Notes: a model not told the origin generated them from the letters alone. Positions 35,124 to 46,272 are shown, counted from the stretch's first letter. The stretch: 64,000 nucleotides of DNA from Aselliscus stoliczkanus (GCA_033961575.1 CM066737.1:48274771-48338770); one strand, 5' to 3'. Program-made: numbers and translations.

Positions 35124-35263
35124 GCTGGCCGAGTGGCTCAGTTGGTTAAGAGCTCACTCAAGAGTGTGAGCTGAACTCTGAGCAACAGCAGTTCGATGGC
35201 CAGCCCGAGCTGAGCTGCTGCTGAGCTGCCAACAGGTGGCAAGATGGTTCAGCTAAAAAAAGA
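35124..35263 (+). mobile_element. Second tRNA-derived SINE type
   Basis: AGGGCTGGCCGAGTGGCTCA head shares the start with the common SINE but continues GTTGGTTAAGAGCTCACTC, AGCAACAGCAGTTCGATGG and GAGCTGAGCTGCTGCTGAGC, ending GGTTCAGCTAAAAAAAG. Flanks GAAATGTCTTA / AAAAATGTCTTA are the target duplication. The other copy is the host of the 48-55-kb L1. Confidence 0.88.
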
Positions 35264-35282
35264 AAAAATGTCTTATCCTGTA

Positions 35283-37060
35283 TTCAGACCATATGTTTCC
35301 TTACATGACCATATATATTGGATCCCTTTTACCCTCATCGACTACTTCCCCCTTACCATCTGATAAGCATTAACTGTCATCTGTGTCTATGAGTTTTTGT
35401 TCCTTTGTTTGTTTTGTTCCTTTGTTGTTTTCAGTATTATATCCCACACATCAGTGAAATCATATGGTTCTCAACTTTTTCTGTCTGACTTATTTTGCTT
35501 AGCATAATAACGTCAAGTTCCATCTGATATGGGCCAAACAAGTAGCCTCCCACCCCTCACTGGACAACTTTTAAGTTTTTTTTCCTATAGAAAATTTAAG
35601 TCTCCCCTTCTCTAGTTTCTTAGATCCTGGCTTTGATTACCCTTCTAATCAGTTTCTGAAGCCTAGACTAAAGATTGCCCCTAGACTGAATCACAGAATA
35701 TATCTCACCCACCCTGGCTTTAGATAACTGATACTTCCCAACATTCCTCAAGCCATTCCAGATACAACTTTTGATAATCCTGTCCCAGGGACTATATAAG
35801 GTTTCAACATTTCCCCAGGCCAATATACTTGTTGATTGTAAACATTAAAGCCTAATGTTCTTTCCAAACCTGTAGCAACCCTACATCAATAGCTTTGAGC
35901 TCTGCTTATTAAGAAATTTGTTAATAAAAATCTATTTTCCTCCTTTAGGGGCCTTGGGGATACAGATGGTGCTCCAGCAAGACTGCCAGTCCCAACCAAA
36001 AAAACCAACACGGTCTTGCAGGCAGATCTTGAGACCCCTTCCTCCCATGTGAGATCAGATCCGGTGACAGCTCTATGAATCCCTCAAATAGGCAGGGACA
36101 GCTCTATGCCCCTGCCCAGCAGGAAGTAGATACAGAAGAAAAGACCTCCTGTCCCTCAACTTCCCATAGAGATTTTATGGGGATCACATCTCTCAAGGGG
36201 AAAACAAGGCAGACAGAGGCAGGCTTTGGGTCCCTGCATTCCTGCATGTCCCACAGAATGTGACCGCCCAAAAGACCTACCAGCTCTGCCCAAAATTTCT
36301 CCCTTTCGTTGTAATTATCTACCCCTATGGGGAAACAAATGGGTACAAAATACCCGAATGGATTAGGCCAGTTACCCACACCTGCGAAGTAAAGGCCATA
36401 ACGACCTTCATTTCACCTGGGCCTTATTATACCATCATTATAATAGCATACACATGCCCGGAAGTTCATTACTATCGTTATAACAGATGGCATTCTGGGA
36501 AGGAACATGTGCAGTCTAAAGGGATGAGGCTGTCAATCATAGATGTCAATCAAGTGGCCCCACACCCAGAGAGGAACAGCCCATTCTAGAGAAAAAGGGA
36601 TAAAATCTCCAAGTCCTGGCCAGTCCAAACTTTTTGAGCTTCTTTAGCTTGGCCTGCTCCAAACTCTTTGGAGTGTACATTCTCTTCTAATAATAGCCAT
36701 TGAGCCATACTCTACTGCCCTGGCCTGCTTATAGGTCTTTGAAATGTATTTTTTTCTTCTAATAAACTGTATTTTTCTGCAATTTAACTCTCTGGTCCGT
36801 ATCTCCATTCTTCGGCTCCACAAGACCACACGATCCCGGACACATAAAATCACACATCAAAAAAATCCTGCTTCAGATCCATGTTGTCGCAGATAGCACT
36901 ATTTCATCTTTTCTTATGACAGAATAGTATTCCATTATGTATATATACCATATGTTCCTTAACCAATCATCTATTGTTGTATTACAGAATTGTACACCTG
37001 AAACCTACATAACGTCACTAACCATTGTCACCCCAATAAAATTTAATTAAGAAAAATAAT
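35283..37060. mobile_element. 5'-inverted (twin-primed) L1 3' fragment, split by an LTR
   Basis: Left of the LTR (35283-35524) is L1 3'UTR to ORF2-end sequence on the minus strand, ending at TTAGCATAATAACGTCAAG. It resumes at 36876 and runs further into ORF2 (AATAGTATTCCATTATG). At about 36984 the orientation flips to plus-strand L1 3'UTR (AATTGTACACCTGAAACC, TTGTCACCCCAATAAAA) with an A-rich tail. Inverted 5' segment plus sense 3' end is the twin-priming pattern. Confidence 0.75.
35525..36875 (+). mobile_element. ERV LTR or LTR-derived block inserted in the L1
   Basis: Starts TGATATGGGCC and ends ATCCTGCTTCA, with CATC (35521-35524) and GATC (36876-36879) as a possible 4-bp duplication with one mismatch. 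Two promoter/polyadenylation-like sets are seen: GGGACTATATAAGG ... AATAAAAATC near 35790-35935, and AATAAACTG with TTCTTCGGCTCCACAAG near 36765-36825. The second resembles the R/U5 of the other LTRs. At 1.35 kb it may be two LTR pieces combined. Open frames at 36075-36590 show no recognised domain. Confidence 0.6.
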
Positions 37061-37338
37061 TACAAGACAAAAAGAATATACAAATTTCAAAAATTATAAA
37101 ATATATGTAGACAAAAAAAGGGGCCTGGACAATTTCAGGGGAGGCCAGCATTGCAGGCCCTACAAACTCTGAGACCAACATTAACCACATAGGGTGGTCT
37201 GAACATAAAAATTTTTAACTAGAAGCTCGTCATGGCCAGTAGTCACATCTTTGGCCTGTGGCTTCCTCGACAAAGGTCAATCTTTACCTTTAGTGGGCCT
37301 GTCTATTATGTTTTTGCATCTAAGATAACTTACCTTGG

Positions 37339-37465
37339 TTCTCAGTTTATTTTATTTTATTTTACTTTTTTTGAGGGCAGTGTCACTGGCCCTCACATGT
37401 GGGACCCGAACCGGGGTGCTGGCTTCCCAAGCTAGGGCTTAACCACCACGCCACTCTGCTGGCCC
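37339..37465 (-). mobile_element. Short-form SINE
   Basis: (TTTTA)n tail and reverse head. Perfect 18-bp target-site duplications TAAGATAACTTACCTTGG at 37321-37338 and 37466-37483. Confidence 0.96.
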
Positions 37466-37483
37466 TAAGATAACTTACCTTGG

Positions 37484-38759
37484 AATGTCAGAGTAATCCC
37501 TTTTCTCAGACCCCTGAGGGCACAACAACGCCCCCCCCCCAAGAGCATCAGACTACAGAGAAAGTTATAGTGGGTTGTTTTGTAATTCTTATTAATGCTA
37601 TTAAATTTTAATTTCACTTAATTGAAGAATTGTATTGAATGCTAAATAGTTTTTTAAAGAAAAGACTGCAAAATTTAAGAATGTGCAACACTAGTAGGAA
37701 AAGAGTACCATCCATATTATTTGAAGATAACTATTTTTAAAGTTTTGATATAGTTAATTTATCAGGAAAGATGGCCACTTATCTTCTATTCAGCTTCTTC
37801 AGTTCAATGGAAGGAGAGTCTCCTACCCCTGAGTTAAAACAAGGAGTAATGGGATTAGGTCTTATTAGACTGACTTGGGTTTTATGCTCATCTTGTGCCT
37901 TGGAATGAGATCAGCCTCTCTGGAAATACATTACTGAGATTGGGAGAGCATTAATTCCCCAAAAGAAAATTGAGGTGTTAATATCAGAGGAAAGGAGGAC
38001 CAGATACTAGGCAGGCAAAAACAATAGTTATCTCCTATAAACAATCATGTTGTATGCTTTTACCACACCAAAAATTGATACAGGTGGTTATCCATATGGT
38101 GCATGACAAGTATAAAGCAAATAGATGTTCATATATTCTTATTTTAATTTTAAGTAGACACATTATGTTAGATTTATAGAAATCTGATATGCTGGGCTAT
38201 GAAAGACAGTCACGTGAGGGTAGTAAGACTCTTGATCCCTCCCCTCAGACATAACCACTATTAACATCATGGAGCCAGTAGATTTCATGCTCCCAAGGGA
38301 GTTCTTTAAAGTGAAACTCTTAAAATCATGGGATAGATTGAAGACTTAGGTGGCATTTCATTTTGCAAAAGAGCTCTCCCTATATGTTTTTAGGATTCAT
38401 TTCTATAACATGCTTAAATAAAACTTGCTATCCAGGTCGAGGTAGGTGGCATCAATAATTATTTCCTTAATTATTGATACAACATTAATTCTTAGGTGGA
38501 AAGAGTTAATACTCAAGGATAACTGTATTAAAGTTTTTCTTAGTGGGAATAGGAATCATAATTTTAAATCCCTTATTCGGTTTCCTCTATTTGAATAAAT
38601 TACAGTACTATGCATATCAGCAAAATGGTACCTCACCCATAAAAAATTTCCACTATAATGAACCCATAAATAGGTTTATATTTGGATTGTCTCACTTACA
38701 TGTATGAATCACAGTGCCATTTCCATTTATAGCTAGCTTTTCACTGCATTTTATTTGTT
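37484..38759. other. Unassigned sequence with a short hairpin
   Basis: No gene. Perfect 11-bp inverted repeat ATCAATAATTA (38451-38461 / 38468-38478) with a 6-nt loop. Confidence 0.5.
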
Positions 38760-38860
38760 AGACCTGTGCCGTTCATTATAATAGCCACTAGCTGTGTAGC
38801 AATTGGTCTCTTGAAAAGTGGCTAGTTCAACTGAGGTAAATAATAAAGGAAAATAAATTT
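38760..38860 (+). mobile_element. MER5-like hAT fragment
   Basis: ATAATAGCCACTAGCTGTGT and AAAAGTGGCTAGTTCAACTG fit the non-autonomous hAT-Charlie MER5/MER20 group. Only part is left. Confidence 0.6.
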
Positions 38861-38943
38861 TTTGGGGGGGGCCTTAATGCAGTTTATGGAAAACTTTTAA
38901 ATATGTTTTAGACGTCTTGGGTATGTGAATCCACAATTGCTTT

Positions 38944-39324
38944 CTTCAGTCTAGTTGCGGAGGACGTTGCTTCACTCACCCATGTTGGTATTGTCATTGC
39001 GCTCTCCCGGGTGAGGCAGATCGGTCGTCAGCCTCTGGACGGCCGCTCAAAGCAGCTCTTGGCAGCTCACACTGGCTGCTGGGCGTGCACACTGGCTGCT
39101 GACCACTCACTGCAGCTTATGGCAGCCCACTGCAGCAAGGGCTGCAGCCTACACTGTGGAGGCCGACTCATGGCAGCCCAGCTGCAGATTGAGGTGTTGT
39201 TCACTTTCTTAGCTGTAGAGGGCAGTGTCACTGGCCCTCATATGTGGAATCTGGACCAGGGCTCTGCTGCTCAGAGCTGGTGTCCCCAGCCAGCTCTTAA
39301 CCAATGTGCCACTCGACCAGCCCT
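38944..39324 (-). mobile_element. Long-form SINE, 3'-incomplete
   Basis: Reverse orientation from TTCTTCAGTCTAGTTGCGG to GACCAGCCC. The AATAAA-containing 3' end and poly-A are missing or replaced. Confidence 0.9.
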
Positions 39325-39650
39325 ATTCCTACATTTATAACACTTTTAATCATGAATGCATGTTGCACTTTGTCAAAATGCTTCCTCTGCATCGATTGTG
39401 ATGGTGATGTGCTTTTTCTTCTTTAATCTGTTAATATGGTGGATTACATTCTTTAATGTTCAAATATTGAACCAGTCTTGTATTTCCATGATATATTTCT
39501 CTGGGTCATGGTGTATCATTCATTTTAATATGTTGCTGGATATGATGTACTAATATTCTCTTCACATTGTTTCATTGTGTCTTTGGGGTTATTGGGCTTT
39601 AGATCACCTGTTTGGTAATGTCTTTATCTGGTTATAGTAGGCTAATCTTT
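39325..39650 (-). mobile_element. Old L1 ORF2 (RT region) fragment
   Basis: Reverse complement of the region before and into the RT domain: TTTGTCAAAATGCTTCC, TTAATATGGTGGATTACATT, TTGAACCAGTCTTG, GGTCATGGTGTATCATTC. Corresponds to 30240-30400 of the young L1, highly diverged. Confidence 0.8.
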
Positions 39651-39737
39651 AGAGGTAATAAAATATGTATACATAACTTCTGACATCCAGGTTATGACTT
39701 GTCATTCTCCCTTTGGACATTAAAAATCTCACTGAAT

Positions 39738-39840
39738 CAGACCGGCCGAGTGGCATGGTGGTTAAGCACTGGCTTGGGAAGCCAGCAGCCCCGGTTTGGG
39801 TCTCACATATGAGGAACAGTGACACTGCCCTCAAAAAAAA
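39738..39840 (+). mobile_element. Short-form SINE
   Basis: GACCGGCCGAGTGGCATGG head. Target duplications AAAATCTCACTGAAT (39723-39737) and AAAATCTCACCGAAT (39841-39855). Confidence 0.95.
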
Positions 39841-39855
39841 AAAATCTCACCGAAT

Positions 39856-40929
39856 GCCAACCTCAGTAAAGGTCATTCTTGAGACCATGACAAAGTGAAA
39901 CAAAACAACAAACGTATATCATTTTTTTTTCCATAAGCACAGATGAAAGCAAGATCACTGTACAAGCCACCAGACATCCCTTTCCTGCCTCATATGAGTG
40001 ACGGCTGGTTTGGTTTTTGCTTTGTTTGATTCATTGTTTTTAGGAGCTACATTTTTACTCTCTCTCTAATCTGTTTTCTCTATACAAGAAGGTTATAAGA
40101 TAGTCATAGGCATACCCTCTCTTCCTGACAGCATCCAATCCAAATCAAAACTCTACTTCCTTAAACCCTCACCTAAATCACCAAACACAAGCCCAAATCC
40201 TTTAATATGCCTCTTCTCTCACCCTGTTACTTAAGCGGCCCACCTTTGCCGAATGTGTGCATTCTCCCTCACAGCAACTAATAATGAACTCAACTTGTTC
40301 AGCTATAAATGTGTTCCTGGTGGTCTTTACCTGGAGGACACTGACACACTGTATCATGTTAAACTTGATGACACAACAAAACAAAGAATCAAATATGATT
40401 ACTACCATAACCCAATATGCTAATACTTATAAAGTAATTTTCAGGTTGCAAAGGCATTCATTTTGTATCCACTCAATCAACAATTTCAAGGCCTTGGGAC
40501 TGAGAAGAGGGCTAATGGTGGTAATGTTAACAATAAAAAGAGTGAAAACCAAACAGGAAATACATTGAAAATGGAATTTCATGCTAGTGGAATGGGAGAA
40601 GAAAAGCAAAGTTGTGCTTTGGACTGTGAGTATGAGATGATGATCTGACCACCAGGTAATGCCTATGGTCCACAGAAGGCAAGACCCAAATTCCTCAAGT
40701 TCCAGAGCACAGGGATTCAGAACAAAGCATCCCTTTGGACAGTTACCAAACTTCCTCAAGCCCCATCCCCAGCCTCCAATATATCTCAATAAGCACAATG
40801 AGACAAATGGGACCTTATAAATCTAAATGAGACCACTGTGTATTTCCACTTTTCTAGTCATCCTGACCCCAAAAAGCATCACCAACTCACTGAGAGAATA
40901 AGAGGTTATCCTAAAAGCCTGTAGTAAAT
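39856..40929. other. Unassigned sequence
   Basis: Open frames of 103 and 123 codons overlap in opposite directions (40257-40568 and 40427-40798), neither with a recognised domain. I do not call a gene. Confidence 0.5.
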
Positions 40930-41075
40930 TTACGCTGATGGTAACCACTGTGAGCACCTTTTGTAATCTCAGAAGTCAAATGTTACTTGAATTCATCTTT
41001 TGTTCTCAGTAGATATTGTTACAATTTTAATGTAGTTTTTTTCCTTTCATAAAATGTGTATACATTTTTCACCAT
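40930..41075 (+). mobile_element. MITE half (mariner-type terminal repeat)
   Basis: Homologous to 45050-45202: GGTAACCACTGTGAGC, TGTAATCTCAGAAGTCAAA, GAATTCATCTTTTGTT, ACAATTTTAATG, ending in the terminal repeat GTGTATACATTTTTCACC. Confidence 0.75.
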
Positions 41076-41103
41076 ATGGTGAAAAATGTATACACATTTT
41101 ATG
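41048..41103. repeat. 56-bp perfect palindrome
   Basis: Every base of 41048-41075 pairs with 41076-41103, with no spacer. The centre reads CACCATATGGTG. Each arm is a MITE terminal repeat, so two tips meet head-on around AT-rich bases. Confidence 0.97.
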
Positions 41104-41137
41104 TATATATATATATATATACATATATATACATATA

Positions 41138-41182
<45 letters not shown>
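41104..41182. repeat. (AT)n/(TATATG)n microsatellite
   Basis: AT-alternating run with ACAT variants, ending ACACACAAAGG. Confidence 0.95.
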
Positions 41183-41183
<1 letters not shown>

Positions 41184-41230
41184 AAGGTAAAATTCACTCA
41201 AGGCTACTGATTATAGAACTGCACTCTCTA

Positions 41231-41420
41231 ACAGAACTCTGCACTGATAGATATGCTCTATAGTTGAGCTGTATGCAGTATAGTAGCCACCATCCACATG
41301 CAGCTATTGAGCACTTCAAATGTGGCTCATGAGACCCAGAGACTGAATTTTCTATTTTATTTATGTTATTCAATTTATGTAGTCACATATGACTAGTGGC
41401 TACCATACTAGAGAATGCAG
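41231..41420 (+). mobile_element. MER5A-like hAT element
   Basis: GTAGCCACCATCCACATGC, GCTATTGAGCACTTCAAATG, TGGCTCATGAGACCC and the inverse end TGACTAGTGGCTACCATAC. Both terminal regions are present. Confidence 0.8.
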
Positions 41421-42825
41421 GTCTGAAGGAAGTCTCCTATTCGGCTGGTGGATTAGACTTTAGGTGAAGTCACAGGACTTCACCTAAAACATGCTGTTCA
41501 TGATTGCTTAGAAATTTTTAATTCATTTACCACCACAGTTCTTCATAAAATTCCACATACTTCAAATATGCTACTCAAAACCATAAGTTGCTTGTAGCTT
41601 CTTATTTTTACCATTGCCTTGTTCTATTTTTTAATAATTCACAGGTATTGGCAATGTCATGCATTGTGCTTATGTGATGAAACTTCTCAAAGAATGAAGG
41701 ATCTTTGAGGTATTCCAATCTTAGCATGAATTCAGATTGTTTTCATCCTTTCCACTGCATCGTGTTTCATTGCCCCTAGGCCTTGAGCCAAATGTGAAAG
41801 CTGAATTTTGCTACTATATGGAGTGAATTACTCCTTTGGTGTCTAAACTGAGGATATAATCACAACAATTGATGTGGAAAATGCATTCACAGTCTACACC
41901 AAACTGTCACCTGTACTGTTAGATCAAATCATCCCCAAAGACTGTTCATATATCAATTAGCTACTTATTTTCTAAATAAGAGGTGAAGTTTAGTTCTCTC
42001 GCCTACTAGAAAAATGCTGCCTATCTTCAGAACACCATGAACAGACAAATATTCCTCCACCCCTCTTATGTTTCTACATCCTACAAGACATTAGATGATC
42101 AGAAAACCTATGAAGGCAAATTTTCATTTCTGAAACCAAACACGTGAGGAAGTATAACTTTCAGAAAACATTTTTGTTATTATCTCTTAACCACCATGAA
42201 AGTCTTTCTTTTCATTTATTCAGGTGAGAAAAGAAGCTACATTTAGTTTAAAATATTTTGCCTAGCACTTCAGTTCTATTTTGCTCTTTTGTAGTTTGTA
42301 GCACTTATCGCAATTGCTAGGTCATCAGGTTGTGCAGCAGCCACTGGATGCACATGGTCCTTATGTGCTTGAGGCTGTACCACTCACAGGAGTAGTAGTA
42401 GCTGCACATGGTGTGGGCACATGATGATGACTGGGCCAGATGTCGGCAACATTGCATTCTGGTATTTTGCCCATCTGTTGAATTCCTCTGCATGGATTTA
42501 AGCACAACCAATAAAGAGTATCCTAGTACAGCTTCTTGTGACTTTAATGAGATGTCTCTGACTGACTCCTCACCTATCATTGTTCTTCATTCCCTTTGGT
42601 CTTCCCATACTTGAAAAAAAATTCCACTTGGGAACTGGATGAGACAACTGAGCTTGACGATAAACACCTTTTACTTTTGCAAGCAGGAAAGCTAATTCCT
42701 CATATTTAATTTTATAGCAACTACCATTGTTCTTAAATTAATCTGATTATTGTTTATCAACCAATTCAGTCTGTATTTCATCTAAATGATCTTCCTGGGT
42801 GTGTGACTCAGAGCCATCTCTTTTT
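41421..42825. other. Unassigned; hairpin and an unrecognised frame
   Basis: 13-bp perfect arms TTTAGGTGAAGTC (41459-41471 / 41476-41488) with a 4-nt loop. A 87-codon minus frame (42317-42580) has no recognised domain; its composition is not AT-like, so a processed pseudogene fragment is possible but unproven. Confidence 0.4.
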
Positions 42826-42829
42826 TTGT

Positions 42830-42915
42830 TTCTTTCAAGATTTTATTGGGGAATTGGGGAAGGGGTCCGGCCAAGTTGTTGTTCTTCACTCTTCATTGTG
42901 GAGGGCTCCAGTCTC
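42830..42915 (-). mobile_element. Long-form SINE 3'-end fragment
   Basis: AGATTTTATTGGGGAATTGG then a scrambled GTCCGGCCAAGTTGTTG and CTTCATTGTGGAGG. Only the last ~80 bp of the element. Confidence 0.8.
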
Positions 42916-43340
42916 CATCTATGTGTTCTTTATGTAAATTCTTTTATTACATTATCTCATTTACTTGCTCTTTGAACTTAAAATATTATCTCTATACAGG
43001 GAAAGTATATGTGTGATTTGATTGACTTATTACTTATTATTATCAATCCTCAGAGAAAGTTACAGTAGTAAAACTAGATGATTGTGATTATATTATTCAT
43101 ATCATATCTATACCATTTACACACACACATGCACTCACACCATACCTGCTGAACCAAAATTGGAGAACATTTAGTCTGAAAAAATTATTGACATTATTCA
43201 AACTTAATTAAAAATATTGTAATAATTTTCTAGCATATTTAAAAATTATTTTTCTTAATATTTTGTTAATACATTTCTATGTATTTTAAGATAATGAAGA
43301 AATCAAGGGATAGAAAACTAGCATTTCAGACATTTAGCTT
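42916..43340. other. Unassigned AT-rich sequence
   Basis: Nothing recognised. Confidence 0.5.
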
Positions 43341-43355
43341 AAAATTATTTCCTCG

Positions 43356-43793
43356 GGCCGGCCGAGTGGCGCATTGGTTAAGCGCTGGTTTTGGGATACC
43401 AGCTGCCCCGGTTCAGATCCCACATGAGGGCCAGTGACACTGCCCTCTACAACTAACAACAGCTCCACCTGGAGCTGGGCTGTGCGAGCCCCGGTGATGG
43501 TGTGGGCTGCAGCCCCTGCTGCAGTGGGCTGCCATAGGCTACAGTGAGTGGCCCGCAGCCAGCGTGAGCGGCTGGCAGCCAAGCGTGAGCTGCCAATAGC
43601 CGCGGTGAGCGACATCCAGAGGCCAGCAACCGATCTGCCTCATCCGGGAAGAGCTCAATGACAGTACCAACAGTGAAGCAACATCCTCCGCAACTAAACT
43701 GAAGAACAAAAAGACAGCAACTTATCTGTTCCCCTTCCCCGATTCCCCAACGCTGTTCCCCTCCGCCAATTCCCCAATAAAATCTTTTAAAAA
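43356..43793 (+). mobile_element. Long-form SINE, full length
   Basis: GGCCGGCCGAGTGGCGCATT head, full body, AATAAAATC tail. Perfect 15-bp duplications AAAATTATTTCCTCG at 43341-43355 and 43794-43808. Confidence 0.96.
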
Positions 43794-44100
43794 AAAATTA
43801 TTTCCTCGTTAGCCAAAGCTAACTGATATTCTAAGCAACATGGAGGGGAGACATATACATAGTAATTTTTGTCAAATAATGAGAAGCGATCGGTAACTTT
43901 TTTCAAATGCAGGCCATATTAATCCTGGAATATAAAAAAATCTAAAATGATACATGATTTAGGTAATCTATATCATAATTCGTCTGTGGTTAATATGCAT
44001 AGAAGTTATTGAAATAAAGGACCAACTAAAGAGAAACGAGTTATTTTTTCTAGCATTGATTACTCTGTCACTATATTTGGCTACATGACCTCAGAAATTT

Positions 44101-44206
44101 CTTTTTTTTTTTTAAGGGCAGTGTCACTGGCCCTCACATGTGGGACCGAACCAGGGCAGCTGGCTTCCCAAGCCAGCACTTAACGACCGCACTACTCGGC
44201 CGGCCC
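44101..44206 (-). mobile_element. Short-form SINE
   Basis: T run, AGGGCAGTGTCACTGGCCC, ending GGCCGGCCC. CAGAAATTT flanks at 44092-44100 and 44207-44215. Confidence 0.95.
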
Positions 44207-44215
44207 CAGAAATTT

Positions 44216-44915
44216 TTTTGACCAGTCACTTAACCACTTAGAACACCAATTTGCTCATTTGGACAATGAGGATGCTCTTTATGACATGTTGTGAAAATTA
44301 AATGGTACAAGGTATGATAAAAAGAAAAAAAAAAGTGAATATTTAAATTAAAAAATATATTACAGTAAAAGACGTATTGCCATTAATCCTCCTCAAAATA
44401 CTCTCCCTTGCTTTGAACACACTTATCTCATCATTCTTGCCTCTTTCTGACTCAGTTCTGGAAGTTCTCATTTGTGAGTGTCTTTACTTCATCTTCCATC
44501 GTGACAATGTTCCTTGTCACACATTGCCTCTGCTATGGCAAGTTCTGTAAAAAAAAACATTACAGTGTACCCTCACCCACTTTATTCACTGGATTGGGCA
44601 CCGTTCAACTTCTGGCTTTTCCTCAAAGTCAAAATGACCATGAAAGGTAAATGTTTTGAATTGATTCAGGACATTGAGGCAGCCACGACAGTGCAACTAA
44701 TGAAAGAGGACTTCCAGAACTGTTTCTGAAAGTGGCAAAAACAATAGGATAAGTGTGTTAGAAGCGAGGGAGAGTATTTTGATGGGGATTAATGGCAATG
44801 TTTATTTTATTTAAGCATTCACCATATCTTTTTTTACCATACCTTATATGTGTAAAGTCCTGAAAAAGTACCTTTGTCATAGAAGACCCTCAGCAAATGT
44901 TGGAGCTTATTTTCT
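44216..44915 (+). mobile_element. MIR split by a mariner palindrome
   Basis: CCAGTCACTTAACCACTTAG, TTTGCTCATTTGGACAATG, GTGAAAATTAAATGGTA, then, after the mariner, TGTGTAAAGTCCTG and CATAGAAGACCCTCAGC, CAAATGTTGGAGC. The two halves make one MIR. Confidence 0.75.
44308..44846. mobile_element. Second palindromic mariner derivative
   Basis: TA at 44306-44307 and 44847-44848. Ends CAAGGTATGATAAAAA and (reverse) TAAGGTATGGTAAAAA. The left arm (~44350-44490) is the extreme transposase 3' end and untranslated region on the minus strand. The right arm (~44490-44820) is a longer transposase 3' end on the plus strand, with a 71-codon open stretch (LDWAPFNFWLFLKVKMTMKG, IQDIEAATTVQL). Shorter left arm than in the 7.9-kb copy. 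Confidence 0.8.
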
Positions 44916-44975
44916 TTCTGTCTTCAAAGTTAAACAAAAGTATTTTATAGTAACTGTACCCCAATTCATGTACCA

Positions 44976-45202
44976 GGGGTGCCAAAAAATGTATACCAGT
45001 GGACACTTTGGTCCATGTTGCTGAAGCAGTAGTTTGCTATAATCAGAACTGTCTGGACACTGAAAGTAACCACTTTGAGCATCTCTTGTAATTGCAGAAG
45101 TTAAACATGACTTGTATTCATCTTTTATTATCCAAATATATTGGGTATTACAATTTTAATAGTTTTCCTTTCTTAAAATGTGTATACATTTTTTGGCACC
45201 CT
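44976..45202. mobile_element. Complete MITE with mariner-type terminal repeats
   Basis: GGGTGCCAAAAAATGTATAC at the left and its inverse complement (GTATACATTTTTTGGCACCC) at the right, ~227 bp, no coding capacity. Same family as the half at 40930. Confidence 0.85.
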
Positions 45203-45700
45203 CTGCATTTTAAAATTTGTCAGGAATTTAAGTCCTGGTTTTATTTTAAGAAGATACCTATTTATGCAGAACTGGGTTCAGTAATTTTAAATCCAGGGTC
45301 TTTTCTGATCTAGCTGACAAAAAGAAAATGTTCTCTGGCATTTCAAATTTTTTCTGGTTTAAATTACCTGATGATCATCTCAAGTACTCCTACAGGACTT
45401 TATGCTCACAATAATATACTGCAGCTTCAATTGTCAGTTGCAGGACCACCGATATATTTATCCTTATGCCTAGAGAATAAGGTCCTAACAGAATATGCAA
45501 TCCAACTTCACATTAAGTAGATTGTGAAAACATCTCAATCCTTTCAGATTTCTCTAAAAACAATAGAAGAATGCAGAATGAAACTGTACATAACAAAAAT
45601 ACATGAAAAACTATGTCCAATTATGAATTTTATAATTCATGTATCTTGGAATTTTGGAGTAGAAAATCACTTCAAGTAGTCATCTTGCCTACTTCTACTG

Positions 45701-45753
<53 letters not shown>

Positions 45754-46253
45754 AAGAGTCTATGAGGCAGATACTGAATTACTGAGGAAGCTTGTAGAAT
45801 CTAAATGTATCTATAGTGAATTATAAAATACAATAATGGTGCTGGCAAAGATCCTAAATGAGTATTTACTTCATTTCCCTGCTCTTAATTCAATTGCATT
45901 TAATAAATTCTTAATGAGTAGTACTTATGAGGAAAGTATTTTGAGTTTTATGGTAGTTCAATCCTATATTCTATAGTTTTGTAATCAAGAATTTGCTATA
46001 TTATAATTAGACCTATTTTCTAATATTTACATGCTCAGTGAAATATATACAGTCCTTTTATAAAATAGGAATAATTTAGTTCTTGCTGTTAAAGCTTACA
46101 TTGTTATTATGCCCAGAAGAGGCTCATAAATTATGTGCACAGAAATCATCAGTTCTCACAGAACAATGCAAGTAATTTTTTCATTGCTACTAAATATTTA
46201 GTGAAAATCTAACTCTACATTCTTAGTAGATAAATAAAATGATAATTTGATTT
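45203..46253. other. Unassigned; contains (AT)n at 45703-45749
   Basis: AT-rich, no gene seen. A pure (AT)n run of ~47 bp. Confidence 0.6.
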
Positions 46254-46272
46254 AAAAGCCTGAGTACATTTT

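Noticed and set aside
40257..40798. Pair of overlapping 100+ codon frames as a host exon
   Set aside because: No recognised domain, no splice-site or codon-bias support visible, and they overlap in opposite directions.
41019..41263. Tyr/Ile-rich frames on both strands
   Set aside because: Translation of an (AT)n run and the adjacent palindrome.
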